A stretch of DNA of 64,000 bases, from positions 434,001-498,000 of the forward strand of contig NZ_JAAMOX010000002.1 in assembly GCF_011758565.1 (NCBI RefSeq). The letters run 5' to 3'. This document shows, piece by piece, positions 53,367 to 61,559 of the stretch. Origin of the DNA: Lysinibacter cavernae. Its GTDB lineage: Bacteria > Actinomycetota > Actinomycetes > Actinomycetales > Microbacteriaceae. The first letter of the stretch is position 1. Each line of letters opens with the position of its first letter. Under the pieces are notes generated by a model. It did not search any database. It had not been told where the DNA came from and worked only from the letters and a program-made list of their open reading frames with translations. The position numbers and the translations under genes are program-made.

Positions 53367-54721
53367 GGCCGTACCGCCACGGCCACCGTTCGCTCGGCAA
53401 GCGTCGTGAAACCGATGCCGTCAAACCCGGGCACACTTGATGCGAGGCGGTTCTGCAGCGGATCGATCCAGGCGGAAGGCAACGCGGCGGCGCCAAGCAT
53501 GCCACCCACAATTGAACCCGCCGTTGCCCCAACCGAATCGGTATCCCACCCGCCAGAAACCGCCGACGTAATGGTGCGCTCAAAGTCGCCGTTGCCGCGT
53601 GCAAGAGCAAAGGCGAGCAGCGCCGAGTTATTCAGCGCGTGCACCCAGTGCAGATGCCCGTAGCGCTGCTCGATGCGGTCGAGTGATTCGTCAAGGGAGG
53701 TCTCGCTTGCCCCAAGCGTCGCGCCCCAGCGGATGGCCTCGGCGTAGCGGCTCCCGCTTGGCACAACCGAAAGGCCGGCCTCGATAACCTCGGCGACCGA
53801 GTCTGTCACGAGGGATGCCGAGCACGCGGCCGCCGCAAACAGCGCGCCGTAGAGCCCGCTTCGCCCGTGGCTCAGCCGGGCGTCGTGCCACGCCATGCGT
53901 GCGGCGCGCTGCGGCTGTCCTGGGGAAACCCAGCCGTACACGTCGGTGCGGATCTGCGCGCCGATCCAGTCCCGAAATGGGTTCATGACCTCGCCCGCGA
54001 CCTCAGGCTCGTAGCCGTCGAGCAGGTTGCGGTAGACAATGCGCTCGGCGGTGAACACGCGCCCGCCGGGGAGGTTCGCGAGCCACGACTGCGCGACATC
54101 TTCGGTCGTGAATTCGGTTCCGATGCGTTCGATCAGGTCGAGTGCGATGAGCGGGAAGTTGAGGTCGTCGTCCTCTGGCATCCCGCTAATGTTTTCGACC
54201 AGGCTTGTTGGCCGGCTGCGGCGGTTCCAGGGAAACTCAGCCGCGACGGCCGGATCGAGCCCAATCTCGGTGAAATACGAGGCGATAGGCCAGTTGCCCG
54301 TTGATTCGGCAATTGCACGAATGCCCCGGCGCGGTATCTTCTCGACGGGTTTGCCAAGCAGGCAGCCGGAAGCCCGGCCGAGCCACGCGCCGAGCACGCG
54401 GTTGGCTAGGTCTTCTGGAGCGTCGCCGAGCTCAGCGCGTGGCTCGGCGAGGGCGAGGATGCCGTCAACATCGTTTGGCTCTGAGGCAACCAAAGCCGCC
54501 GGGTCTGGCCGAGTATCGATCGCGGCAAGGATGCGTCGTCCGAGTTCACGCACCGCGGCATCGGCCGGCTGCGGGGTCGCGCCACTCACGGGAGCATCAA
54601 CCGAGCCGCCTGCCGCAACCCATTCGTCGCGAAGATCCGCAACATCCCTGCCATCGAGCTCTGCCGCACGAAGTGCGTGCGGCACGAGGTCTTCAGGCTG
54701 AGTCCAGCTGAGCCGCAGCAC
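53363..54721 (-). CDS. ADP-ribosylglycohydrolase-family protein, extended type
   Basis: 452 residues from GTG 54721, which overlaps the stop of the other hydrolase gene by one base (TAGTG). The first 130 residues (LRLSWTQPEDLVPHALRAAE onward) are an N-terminal extension. The DraG-like core follows: GAWLGRASGCLLGKPVEKIP, MPEDDDLNFPLIALDL, and GGWDTDSVGATAGSIVGGML. The acidic metal-binding residues are kept as EDDD and DTDS. The family removes ADP-ribose or ribose from N- or O-linked targets. Its pairing with a ribokinase suggests a small ribosylated substrate. Confidence 0.86.
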   Translation of the reverse strand: MLRLSWTQPEDLVPHALRAAELDGRDVADLRDEWVAAGGSVDAPVSGATPQPADAAVRELGRRILAAIDTRPDPAALVASEPNDVDGILALAEPRAELGDAPEDLANRVLGAWLGRASGCLLGKPVEKIPRRGIRAIAESTGNWPIASYFTEIGLDPAVAAEFPWNRRSRPTSLVENISGMPEDDDLNFPLIALDLIERIGTEFTTEDVAQSWLANLPGGRVFTAERIVYRNLLDGYEPEVAGEVMNPFRDWIGAQIRTDVYGWVSPGQPQRAARMAWHDARLSHGRSGLYGALFAAAACSASLVTDSVAEVIEAGLSVVPSGSRYAEAIRWGATLGASETSLDESLDRIEQRYGHLHWVHALNNSALLAFALARGNGDFERTITSAVSGGWDTDSVGATAGSIVGGMLGAAALPSAWIDPLQNRLASSVPGFDGIGFTTLAERTVAVAVRP

Positions 54722-55863
54722 TACGCAGCACCTCCGAGCAGGCCCATTTCGGCCTGGCGTGCGGAGAAGCGCTGCTCGTCGCGTGCCCAAACATCGCGGG
54801 CGACAGAGGCCATGACCGGCCCGGTTGCGCGAATGTTGATCTGGCTGCCGTCGCTGACGGCGTCGACCCATCCTGAGGGAACAGCCGCTGCGCCGCCAAG
54901 GGCACCCGCGATCGAGCCGGCCATGACGGCGATCGAGTCGGAGTCGCGGCCGTAGTTGATGGAACCGAGCACGCTCTCAGAGTAGTTGCCAGCCCCGGTG
55001 ACGAGCATGCCAAGCGCGATGGGCAGTTCCTCGATCGACTTGGTGCGGCTCGGGATGCGCGCGTCACGCGCCGGTGCCCGATAGTTTGGCCCGACGGTGT
55101 CGAAGGGCTCGACGGATGCACGAAGCGTCGCGAGCGACGTGCGCCAATCTGTGAGCTGAGAGGCCGCGGTCACAACCGATTCGATCGCGTCGCGGGTGCC
55201 GTCTTTTGCGAGGCGAAGGGCGGTCTCGATCACGGAATCTACTGACGCGGAGGGGCGCATCGCCTCTGCAACGCAGGCCGCGTAGACGCCGGCCGCCTCG
55301 CGACCGTAGCTCGACTGGTGCGCTCCGGCCACATCAACGGCCTCGGCGTAGGCGGAATCTGGTGAACCCGCGTTCACGATGCCGATGGGGGCCATGTACA
55401 TTGTCGCGCCGCAGTTGACCACGTTGCCAACGCCGGCCTCGCGGGGGTCGATGTGCCCGTAGTGCAGTCGGGCAACCAGCCACTTCTCGGCAAGGAAGAT
55501 GCGCTGCAACAGGATTGCCTCGGTTTCAAGCTCTGGAATCCACTGCTTCTCGCCGATGAGCAACGGCACAAGATGCTCGGCAATCGCGTGCGCGTCGAGG
55601 TGATCGCGGACCTTGTCGTAGACCTGCACCAGCGCGTTTGTCATGAGGGTGTCGTCGGTGATGTGCCCGTCACCCTTGTGGTACGGGGCGATGGGGCGCG
55701 CGTTGCGCCAGTCGGCAAGGAACGGCGGAACGATGCCAGTGATGAACCCGTTGTAGCGCTCCTGAATTGCCTCTGGGGTGTTGCCCTCTGCTGCGCCGCC
55801 AAGCGCATCCCCAACGGCCGCGCCGGTGAGTGCGCCCGTAGCTTTGTCTTCGAGCAGGTCCAT
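54721..55863 (-). CDS. ADP-ribosylglycohydrolase-family protein
   Basis: 380 residues with the DraG/ARH fold in full: GALTGAAVGDALGGAAEGNT near the N-terminus, the metal motif GHITDDTLMTNALVQVYD, NCGATMYMAPIG, and the C-terminal metal motif NYGRDSDSIAVMAGSIAGAL. AAGGAG precedes the ATG. The TDDT and DSDS sets place both binuclear Mg sites. It differs from the next gene, so the operon has two distinct hydrolases. It lies downstream of a sugar ABC importer. Confidence 0.9.
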   Translation of the reverse strand: MDLLEDKATGALTGAAVGDALGGAAEGNTPEAIQERYNGFITGIVPPFLADWRNARPIAPYHKGDGHITDDTLMTNALVQVYDKVRDHLDAHAIAEHLVPLLIGEKQWIPELETEAILLQRIFLAEKWLVARLHYGHIDPREAGVGNVVNCGATMYMAPIGIVNAGSPDSAYAEAVDVAGAHQSSYGREAAGVYAACVAEAMRPSASVDSVIETALRLAKDGTRDAIESVVTAASQLTDWRTSLATLRASVEPFDTVGPNYRAPARDARIPSRTKSIEELPIALGMLVTGAGNYSESVLGSINYGRDSDSIAVMAGSIAGALGGAAAVPSGWVDAVSDGSQINIRATGPVMASVARDVWARDEQRFSARQAEMGLLGGAA

Positions 55864-55934
55864 CTGATTCTCCTTGGGTTATGCGTTGGTCATGCTGTGC
55901 GGCGCGTTTGGTCGGGCCGCACGAGGATGCTGTG

Positions 55935-55956
55935 CCGTGACGGGATACTGTCACGG
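55935..55956 (-). other. Intercistronic hairpin after the sugar-binding protein gene
   Basis: CCGTGAC and GTCACGG arms (55935-55941 and 55950-55956) with an 8-nt loop lie in the 153-bp gap between the binding-protein gene and the first hydrolase gene. No T tract follows, so it probably tunes or protects the upstream message. Confidence 0.55.
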
Positions 55957-56016
55957 GCTTCTGACACTGGCAGGGCCGGCCACCTACTCGGCGACCGACC
56001 CCGACCAAGTTGAGGC

Positions 56017-57297
56017 TTAGCCCTCGACCGATTTCCAGCCCTCGGTGAGCTGCTTGGCAAGCTCATCCGCTGAAATCGAATCGGCAAAGTACTGCTGCAG
56101 GCTCGGCGTTGCGTACTGGTCCTTCCACTGCGGGTAGGTTGCCGCCTTCTGGAAGGGGGCACCCTTGAGGTTTTCACCCGTTGCGAGCAGTTCCTTCCAG
56201 CCGGTCTGGCCCTCGGTCTCGGTCTCAACAACCTTGCGGGCGTCGGCGGATGCCGGAATCAGCCAGTCGCCCTGCGCGAGCTTGGCCTGGTTGTCGGCGC
56301 CCATCCAGTAGTTGATGAACTCTGCGGCTTCCTTCGGGTGCTTGCTCTCAGCGGCAACCGACATGGTCTGCGGGTTTGCTGCCTGTACGGTTCCGGCCGA
56401 ACCTGCGAGCGGGGGAAGTACGGTCCAGTCGAAGTCAGCCGATGCCGACTCCGTAATCTGCTGGGCGAGGAAGTTGCCGCCAATGTACATGGCGTACTTT
56501 CCGCCGAGGAATCCTGGCAGCACATCCGAACCGCTCTGCGTGAGCGAAACGGGGTCAAGCGAGGCGTCGTCATACGCCATGCTGTGCACAAACTCGGGAA
56601 CCGAGAGCTCGTTCTCGCCAACATCGATCGTTGCGGTGCCGTCATCCTTCACATCGAAGAACGTGCCGTCAAAGCCAAGCGCCGTGTTCATGACCGCAGC
56701 GGTCGGCTGCTTGAGACCCCACGCAACGCCGAAGGTGTCGGGGGTGGTGACGCTCTTGGCAGCCTTTTGCAGGTCGCTCCACTGCAACTCGTCGCCGGCG
56801 GGAAGCTCGACGCCTGCGTCGGCAAAGACCTTCTTGTTTGCGTATACAACGTAGGTCTGCATGAGCGTCGGTGCCGCGATGACCTTGTCGTTAATCGTCA
56901 CGGTGTCCCATACGTCGTCGCTGATCGACTTCTTCACGTCGTCGCTCAGGTACTCGCTGATGTCTGCGAGGTAGCCCTGGTTCGCGAAACCGAGGATGTC
57001 GGAGGACTCGTCGTGGATAATGTCGGGCGCGGTTCCACCCTGGAACTGCGTGACCAGCTGGTCGTGAACGTTATCCCAGCTTCCCTGCGTCAGCTTGACC
57101 TGAACATCGGGGTTGTCCTTGTTCCACTGGTCAACGATGTCCTTCGTCGCGGCAACAGTGGTGTCCTGGTAGGCGAGGCTTTGGAATGTGAGCTCGATGG
57201 GGCCATCAGAGGATTCCGAGCTTCCACCGCCCGCGCAGCTAGCAAGCAGGCCGGAAACCGCGATGGCGGTCACGACGGTTGCAAGTTTTCGTTTCAT
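56017..57297 (-). CDS. Sugar ABC transporter substrate-binding lipoprotein
   Basis: 426 residues from ATG 57297, with GGAG upstream. Lipobox LLASCAGG after a short signal sequence. Family 1 sugar-binding fold: TVAATKDIVDQWNKDNPDVQ, FQGGTAPDIIHDESSD, and the C-terminal PQWKDQYATPSLQQYFADSI. It captures the operon's substrate outside the membrane. The ligand is unknown; the neighbouring hydrolases and kinase point to a ribosyl compound. Confidence 0.9.
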   Translation of the reverse strand: MKRKLATVVTAIAVSGLLASCAGGGSSESSDGPIELTFQSLAYQDTTVAATKDIVDQWNKDNPDVQVKLTQGSWDNVHDQLVTQFQGGTAPDIIHDESSDILGFANQGYLADISEYLSDDVKKSISDDVWDTVTINDKVIAAPTLMQTYVVYANKKVFADAGVELPAGDELQWSDLQKAAKSVTTPDTFGVAWGLKQPTAAVMNTALGFDGTFFDVKDDGTATIDVGENELSVPEFVHSMAYDDASLDPVSLTQSGSDVLPGFLGGKYAMYIGGNFLAQQITESASADFDWTVLPPLAGSAGTVQAANPQTMSVAAESKHPKEAAEFINYWMGADNQAKLAQGDWLIPASADARKVVETETEGQTGWKELLATGENLKGAPFQKAATYPQWKDQYATPSLQQYFADSISADELAKQLTEGWKSVEG

Positions 57298-57366
57298 GAG
57301 GGTTCTCCTTCTCAAGGGGGTATGGCACTTCGTTGTGAGTGTTGGGTTGGTATGCGGGGAGGGAAC

Positions 57367-58266
57367 TTAGCCCTTCACGGCGCCGCTCATGAGCCCGGAG
57401 GTGAGCCGGCGCTGCAGGAAGGCGAAAAAGACGAGGCTTGGGATGGTTGCAAGCAGCGCTGCTGCGGCAAGTTGACCGAGCTGAACCTGGCCCTCTGCCC
57501 CAACAAATCTGGCGAGCGCGAGCGGGATGGTCTGCAGCGCAGGGTCCTGGATGAGGACAAGGGCAAAGAAGAACTCGTTCCACGACGAGATGAAGCTGAA
57601 GAGGCTCGTCGCGACGAGGCCGGGCGCGAGCAGCGGCAGCACAATCACGCGGAGGACCAGCAGTCGGCCTCCCCCATCGATTGCCCCAGCTTCCTCAAGC
57701 TCGATCGGGATACTGGCAACGTACCCCTGCAACATCCACAGCGCAAACGGGAGCGACCAGACGGAGTACACGAGGATCAGGCCGACCAGGCTGTTGATGA
57801 GCCCCATCTGCTTGAGCACCATAAACAGCGGAATGATGATGAGGATGAACGGGAAGACCTGGCTCAGCAGAATCCAGCCGGTCGCGATGCCGCGCAGCTT
57901 GGTCTTAAATCGGGCGAGCGCATAGGCGGCCGGCAGCGAGATGAGCGTCACGATGACCGTGCTCGAAACGGCGACAATGGCGCTGTTGCCGAGTGCCTGG
58001 ATGAGGTTGGCTTTGTCGAGCGCCGCCGCGAAGTTCTCCCAGTTGAACTGCCCCGGGAGGAACGCTGGCGTCGCCGACTGCAATTCCTGCGGCGTCTTGA
58101 ACGCGGTCAGGATCAGGAACAGGAGCGGGAAGCCGAGGAAAATCATGTAGAGCAGCAGCGCACCATATTGGAACGTGCGCGCAACCCTTCGCTGTTTCTT
58201 GGCGGATGGGGCGGCACGCTTGGTGCCCTGTGCCAGCGGCTGGCTCTGGAGAGCGACGTTGGTCAT
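57367..58266 (-). CDS. Sugar ABC transporter permease (MalG-like)
   Basis: 299 residues with six membrane helices and a basic N-terminal tail. EAA loop EEAGAIDGGGRLLVLRVIVL; the C-terminus ends GLMSGAVKG as in MalG-type permeases. It overlaps the other permease gene by 4 bp (ATGA). It forms the channel with that permease; the ATPase gene is not in the operon, so a shared ATPase is likely. Confidence 0.9.
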   Translation of the reverse strand: MTNVALQSQPLAQGTKRAAPSAKKQRRVARTFQYGALLLYMIFLGFPLLFLILTAFKTPQELQSATPAFLPGQFNWENFAAALDKANLIQALGNSAIVAVSSTVIVTLISLPAAYALARFKTKLRGIATGWILLSQVFPFILIIIPLFMVLKQMGLINSLVGLILVYSVWSLPFALWMLQGYVASIPIELEEAGAIDGGGRLLVLRVIVLPLLAPGLVATSLFSFISSWNEFFFALVLIQDPALQTIPLALARFVGAEGQVQLGQLAAAALLATIPSLVFFAFLQRRLTSGLMSGAVKG

Positions 58267-59210
58267 GAGAGGCGACTCCTCGCTTGGCTGCGCAGATAGA
58301 AGAACAGGAAGAATGCGATGACAACCACCATGACGTTGCCCATCGCGGCGGCGTACCCGAAGTTGCCGTAGCGGAAGGCCTCGTTATACGCGAAGAGCAT
58401 CGGCAGCATGGTTTGCCCACCTGGGCCTCCCGCGGTTAACACAAAGACGAGCGCAAAGGAGTTAAAGTTCCAGATCAGGTCGAGCGTGGTGATCGCAACG
58501 GCGATGGGCCGCAGAGCCGGCAGCGTGATGTGCCAGAACCGGTGCCACGTTCCCGCACCGTCAATCGCGGCGGCCTCGTGCAGCTCTGCTGGCACGTTCT
58601 GGAGGCCGGCGAGCAGGGTGATAGTTGTCTGCGACATCCCAGCCCACACGCCAACCACGATCACGGCGGGAAGCGCGGTCGAAAAATCACCAAGCCAGTT
58701 GGTGTCGCCCGGCAATCCCAGCGCCCTCAGCCCGCCGTTCACTGGGCCGTAGGTAGGGTTCAACATGAGGCGCCACATGATCGCGACAATCACGGGGGGC
58801 ATTGCCCACGGCACCAGCGCAAGGGTACGGGCGAGCCAGCGGAACTTCAGGTCAAGATTGAGCAGCAGCGCGAGGCCGAGGGATGCGAGGAACTGCAGGA
58901 TCGTGACCGTAAACGCCCAGATCATGCCGATCTTGAACGAGTTCCAGAAGAGCTCGTTGGTCATGAGCTTGGTGTAATTGTCGATCCCGTTAAACGAGGT
59001 CTCAACGCCAAGGCCAGCCTTGGCATCCGTGAAGCCGAGCAAAATACCCTGCACCAGCGGATACACGCTGAACAGTACAACGGGGAGCAACGCGGGGAGC
59101 ACAAGCATCCAGGTGTCGCGGCCACCACTACCGCCGAGGCCAAGCGCGTTGCTGCGACGCTTTGGCGCCTTCAGCTGCTTCTGCTTTGGTGGGTTGAGTG
59201 TCGCGGTCAT
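58263..59210 (-). CDS. Sugar ABC transporter permease (MalF/UgpA-like)
   Basis: 315 residues: basic Lys-rich N-terminus, six membrane helices, EAA loop HEAAAIDGAGTWHRFWHITL, and the usual LPALRPIAVAITTLDLIWNF. It overlaps the lacI stop by 4 bp and the next permease by 4 bp. It is the second gene of the operon. Confidence 0.9.
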   Translation of the reverse strand: MTATLNPPKQKQLKAPKRRSNALGLGGSGGRDTWMLVLPALLPVVLFSVYPLVQGILLGFTDAKAGLGVETSFNGIDNYTKLMTNELFWNSFKIGMIWAFTVTILQFLASLGLALLLNLDLKFRWLARTLALVPWAMPPVIVAIMWRLMLNPTYGPVNGGLRALGLPGDTNWLGDFSTALPAVIVVGVWAGMSQTTITLLAGLQNVPAELHEAAAIDGAGTWHRFWHITLPALRPIAVAITTLDLIWNFNSFALVFVLTAGGPGGQTMLPMLFAYNEAFRYGNFGYAAAMGNVMVVVIAFFLFFYLRSQARSRLS

Positions 59211-60247
59211 TTGTTGTCTCCAACGGATGCTGTTTCTCGCTGCATTACCGACGACTCGCGGATGGTCAGGGTTGGGGCAATGACAACCGACTCTGCGGGG
59301 GCGTTCGGCTCGTCAATGCGGCGCAACAGCATTTCGGCGGCCGCTTCAGCACGAGTGCGCGAACCGAGGTTGACGCTCGTAATCGAGGGGATGGCGAGTT
59401 CGGCAACATCCGTGTCATCCATTCCAACAAGGGCAACGTCGTTTGGCACTGAGAGACCGCGGAGGGTCATCGCTTTGAGCGCGGCAACCGCAAGAAGATC
59501 GTTGGCGCAGATGATGGCGTCTGGAGTTGCCTGGTCAAGCAGCGCGTTGACGGCAACGAGGCCATCCTTGTACGTAAAGTCGGCTGCGTTGACCTGCATC
59601 TCTGCCTGGAGCGGGAGGCCGTGCTTGGTCATGGCGTTGACGTATCCGCTCAGTCGGGCGGCACCGGGGACCGTGTCAACAGGACCATTCACAAAGGCGA
59701 TGCGCTTGCGGCCCTGCTCAACGAGGTGATCAACCGCGAGGCCAACACCAACGGGAGAATCCGCACGAACGTTGTCAAGCTCAACGCCCTCTGGCAGCGA
59801 ACCAATGATGACAATCGGGAGCCGGCTGGTCTGCAGCCGCTCAACGAGTTCTGGGGTGACGCGAAGCGGGCTCAGGAGCAGGCCATCGGCAAAGCCCCGG
59901 TTGAGGCTGTCAAGCACGTCGAGCTGCGCCTCAGCCTCGTTGCCCGTTGAGGAGAGGACCAGGCGGTAGCCGGAGTGGGCGATAACCTGCGAGACTTCGT
60001 GCATCATGGCCACGTAGACGGGGTTTCCAACGTCGGCGACGGCAAACGCGATCTGATCGGTTTTGCCGGCTTTGAGCGAGCGAGCAGTTGCGCTGGGCAC
60101 GTAGCCAAGCTCGGCGACTGCCTGGTTGACCTTTGCAACAACCTCGTCTGAGGCGGCAAGACCGTTGAGCACTCTGGACACGGATGCGATCGATACGCCC
60201 GCATGGTCGGCAACGAGTTGAACGGTTATCCGTTTGTGGGTACTCAC
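59207..60247 (-). CDS. LacI-family regulator of the ribosyl-compound operon
   Basis: 346 residues from GTG 60247. Helix-turn-helix ITVQLVADHAGVSIASVSRV followed by a ribose-binding-protein-like effector domain (GLLLSPLRVTPELV, IVIIGSLPEGVELD, ALVGMDDTDVAELAIPSITS). The frame is open further upstream, but the operators at 60273-60298 lie in that stretch and AGGAAA precedes GTG 60247, which decides the start. It is the first gene of the operon, hence autoregulated. Effector unknown. Confidence 0.9.
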   Translation of the reverse strand: MSTHKRITVQLVADHAGVSIASVSRVLNGLAASDEVVAKVNQAVAELGYVPSATARSLKAGKTDQIAFAVADVGNPVYVAMMHEVSQVIAHSGYRLVLSSTGNEAEAQLDVLDSLNRGFADGLLLSPLRVTPELVERLQTSRLPIVIIGSLPEGVELDNVRADSPVGVGLAVDHLVEQGRKRIAFVNGPVDTVPGAARLSGYVNAMTKHGLPLQAEMQVNAADFTYKDGLVAVNALLDQATPDAIICANDLLAVAALKAMTLRGLSVPNDVALVGMDDTDVAELAIPSITSVNLGSRTRAEAAAEMLLRRIDEPNAPAESVVIAPTLTIRESSVMQRETASVGDNK

Positions 60248-60272
60248 CGAGGTTTCCTGTTCGTCATTGAGC

Positions 60273-60298
60273 TGTAAACGTTTACGTAAACGATTACA
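60273..60298 (-). promoter_or_regulatory. Double LacI-type operator upstream of the lacI-led operon
   Basis: GTAAACGTTTAC (60274-60285) is a perfect palindrome with a central CG. It abuts a second site, GTAAACGATTACA (60286-60298). Two fused sites suggest binding by two dimers. They lie 26 nt upstream of GTG 60247. Confidence 0.75.
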
Positions 60299-60299
60299 G

Positions 60300-60634
60300 A
60301 CAACATAACAGGAGCGCTGGGGAATCCGCAACCCCGTCGGGTGCGCCGGCGTTTCTGGCCCGGTGGGCGTTCCGGGCGCGCTGAGGGCGGCGGGCGCGGC
60401 GGGCGTTTCTGGCGCAGTGGGTGTTTGCCCGGCGGGGCATTCCAGGCCCGGCGGGCGTGCTTAGCGCGGCGGGCGTGCCGGACACGGCAGACGCTCCAGA
60501 CGCTCCGAGTACAGCGGACAGTCCAGACGCGACAGACGTTTCGAGCCGAAGACCGCTACCGGCAGCTTTGAATCGCGGCCCTGCGCATCCTGCCCGCGGA
60601 GCGCGCACCCCAGGGAGCACGCTCGCCCACAGAT
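60300..60634. other. GC-rich low-complexity stretch without a recognisable gene
   Basis: From about 60330 to 60480 the sequence is built of imperfect units around GGCGGGCGTT, and from about 60485 to 60545 of repeated CAGACGC and CTCCGA pieces. Several frames stay open only because of composition. No family similarity is seen. It may be a decayed collagen-like gene or simple slippage sequence. Confidence 0.45.
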
Positions 60635-60678
60635 GTGACGCAAGAGTTCCTTTCCGGGCCGGGGAAGGAACTCTTGCG
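60635..60678. repeat. Second copy of the 48285 hairpin
   Basis: Arms GACGCAAGAGTTCCTT (60635-60650) and its complement (60663-60678) match the stem at 48285-48328. The right arm and the ten bases after it (CAGATCTGCG) are identical in both copies. Unlike that copy, no T tract follows. Confidence 0.85.
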
Positions 60679-60794
60679 TCAGATCTGCGCTCGCGAGCAG
60701 ACCCGCGCTCCCGTCTGGGGCCGTTACGAGCGTGGGACGCGTCATGGCGCGGACAAGAACGGAGGCAACCGCATAAGTTAAAAATGGGTAAACG

Positions 60795-60825
60795 AAAAGC
60801 CCCCACCGATTCGGTGGGGGCTTTT
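60795..60825 (-). terminator. Rho-independent terminator of tRNA-Arg
   Basis: Arms AAAAGCCCCCACCGA (60795-60809) and TCGGTGGGGGCTTTT (60811-60825) form a 15-bp stem; on the minus strand it ends in TTTTCG, right after the tRNA. Confidence 0.88.
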
Positions 60826-60829
60826 CAAG

Positions 60830-60906
60830 TGGTGCGCCCGAAGGGATTCGAACCCCTGGCCTTCTGATCCGTAGTCAGATGCTCTATCCAGCTGAGCTAC
60901 GGGCGC
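60830..60906 (-). tRNA. tRNA-Arg (ACG)
   Basis: Acceptor GCGCCCG pairs with CGGGCGC, anticodon loop CTACGGA (ACG), T-loop GGTTCGAATCC, encoded CCA (60830-60832). It is the substrate for the TadA deaminase encoded at 30077, which makes I34. Confidence 0.96.
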
Positions 60907-61303
60907 ATACTCTTTGGCGCGTTTTTGAGCCGTGTACGATACTACCCCAAAACCGGGCCGGATGAGAAATCGACATGGAGAATCCCAAGAATCCGGGCGT
61001 GTTGGCACATTATCCCGACCACTTCGACACTCTTCCCACTCTGCACTGCCAAAAACACCCGTCCGGGGAAGTCACGCATCCGCGCTCGACCATCCAATGG
61101 ACACCCAAGGCCTGTCCGCCCAGCAGGCTTCATGTGGCCAAGCAAACTCAGGCTCGGGCTGCGATCAATCGAGAGCGGGAAAAACCACCTATTCTTCGAA
61201 AGATATGGAGGATTTCCCGCCCTCGATGTCGAGCATTGCACGCAAACCAGGGCACGGGGCACGGGAGCCCAGGCAAGAAGCACGCGAACCCGGGGGCTGC
61301 ACG
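60907..61303. other. Gene-free region between tRNA-Arg and tRNA-Ser
   Basis: I find no frame with family similarity and no further RNA gene. The only structure is the long inverted repeat at 61168-61227, listed separately. Confidence 0.5.
61168..61227. repeat. Long imperfect inverted repeat
   Basis: ATCGAGAGCGGGAAA (61168-61182) pairs with TTTCCCGCCCTCGAT (61213-61227) with one mismatch. Inner pieces around TTCGAA extend the hairpin. It lies in a gene-free stretch between two tRNA genes. Confidence 0.7.
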
Positions 61304-61335
61304 CAAAAACCCCTCCCAGCTACCCGGAAGGGGTT
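61304..61335 (-). terminator. Rho-independent terminator of tRNA-Ser(GCU)
   Basis: AACCCCT (61308-61314) pairs with AGGGGTT (61329-61335) around a partly paired 14-nt loop; on the minus strand TTTTTGCG follows. Confidence 0.72.
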
Positions 61336-61352
61336 ACAGCCCCGAGGGGCAA

Positions 61353-61444
61353 TGGCGGAGACGAGGGGATTTGAACCCCTGGTCCCCTTACGAGGACTCC
61401 ACCTTAGCAGGGTGGTGCACTAGGCCTGACTATGCGACGTCTCC
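61353..61444 (-). tRNA. tRNA-Ser (GCU)
   Basis: Class II tRNA: acceptor GGAGACG pairs with CGTCTCC, anticodon loop CTGCTAA (GCT), long variable arm, T-loop GGTTCAAATCC, encoded CCA (61353-61355). Confidence 0.95.
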
Positions 61445-61559
61445 AGCGCGATCAAAAGAACGCACAACGACCATCATAACCAATTGCAGGAGGGGTTTTG
61501 GACCAAACGGGGCATCCGGGTAAAAAATACCCGAATACCCCGCATGTTCTCAGCTAAAA

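Noticed and set aside
56338-58299. A 653-codon open frame on the plus strand
   Set aside because: It is fully antisense to the sugar-binding protein and permease genes, it has a charged low-complexity composition, and no family similarity. The minus-strand genes explain the region.
60421-60867. Open frame of 148 codons with Ala-Pro-Asp repeats
   Set aside because: It runs into the tRNA-Arg gene, has biased composition and no ribosome binding site. It is treated as low-complexity sequence.
60932-61523. Overlapping plus-strand open frames across the tRNA-Ser gene
   Set aside because: They read through the tRNA on the wrong strand, differ in frame and have no similarity or ribosome binding site.
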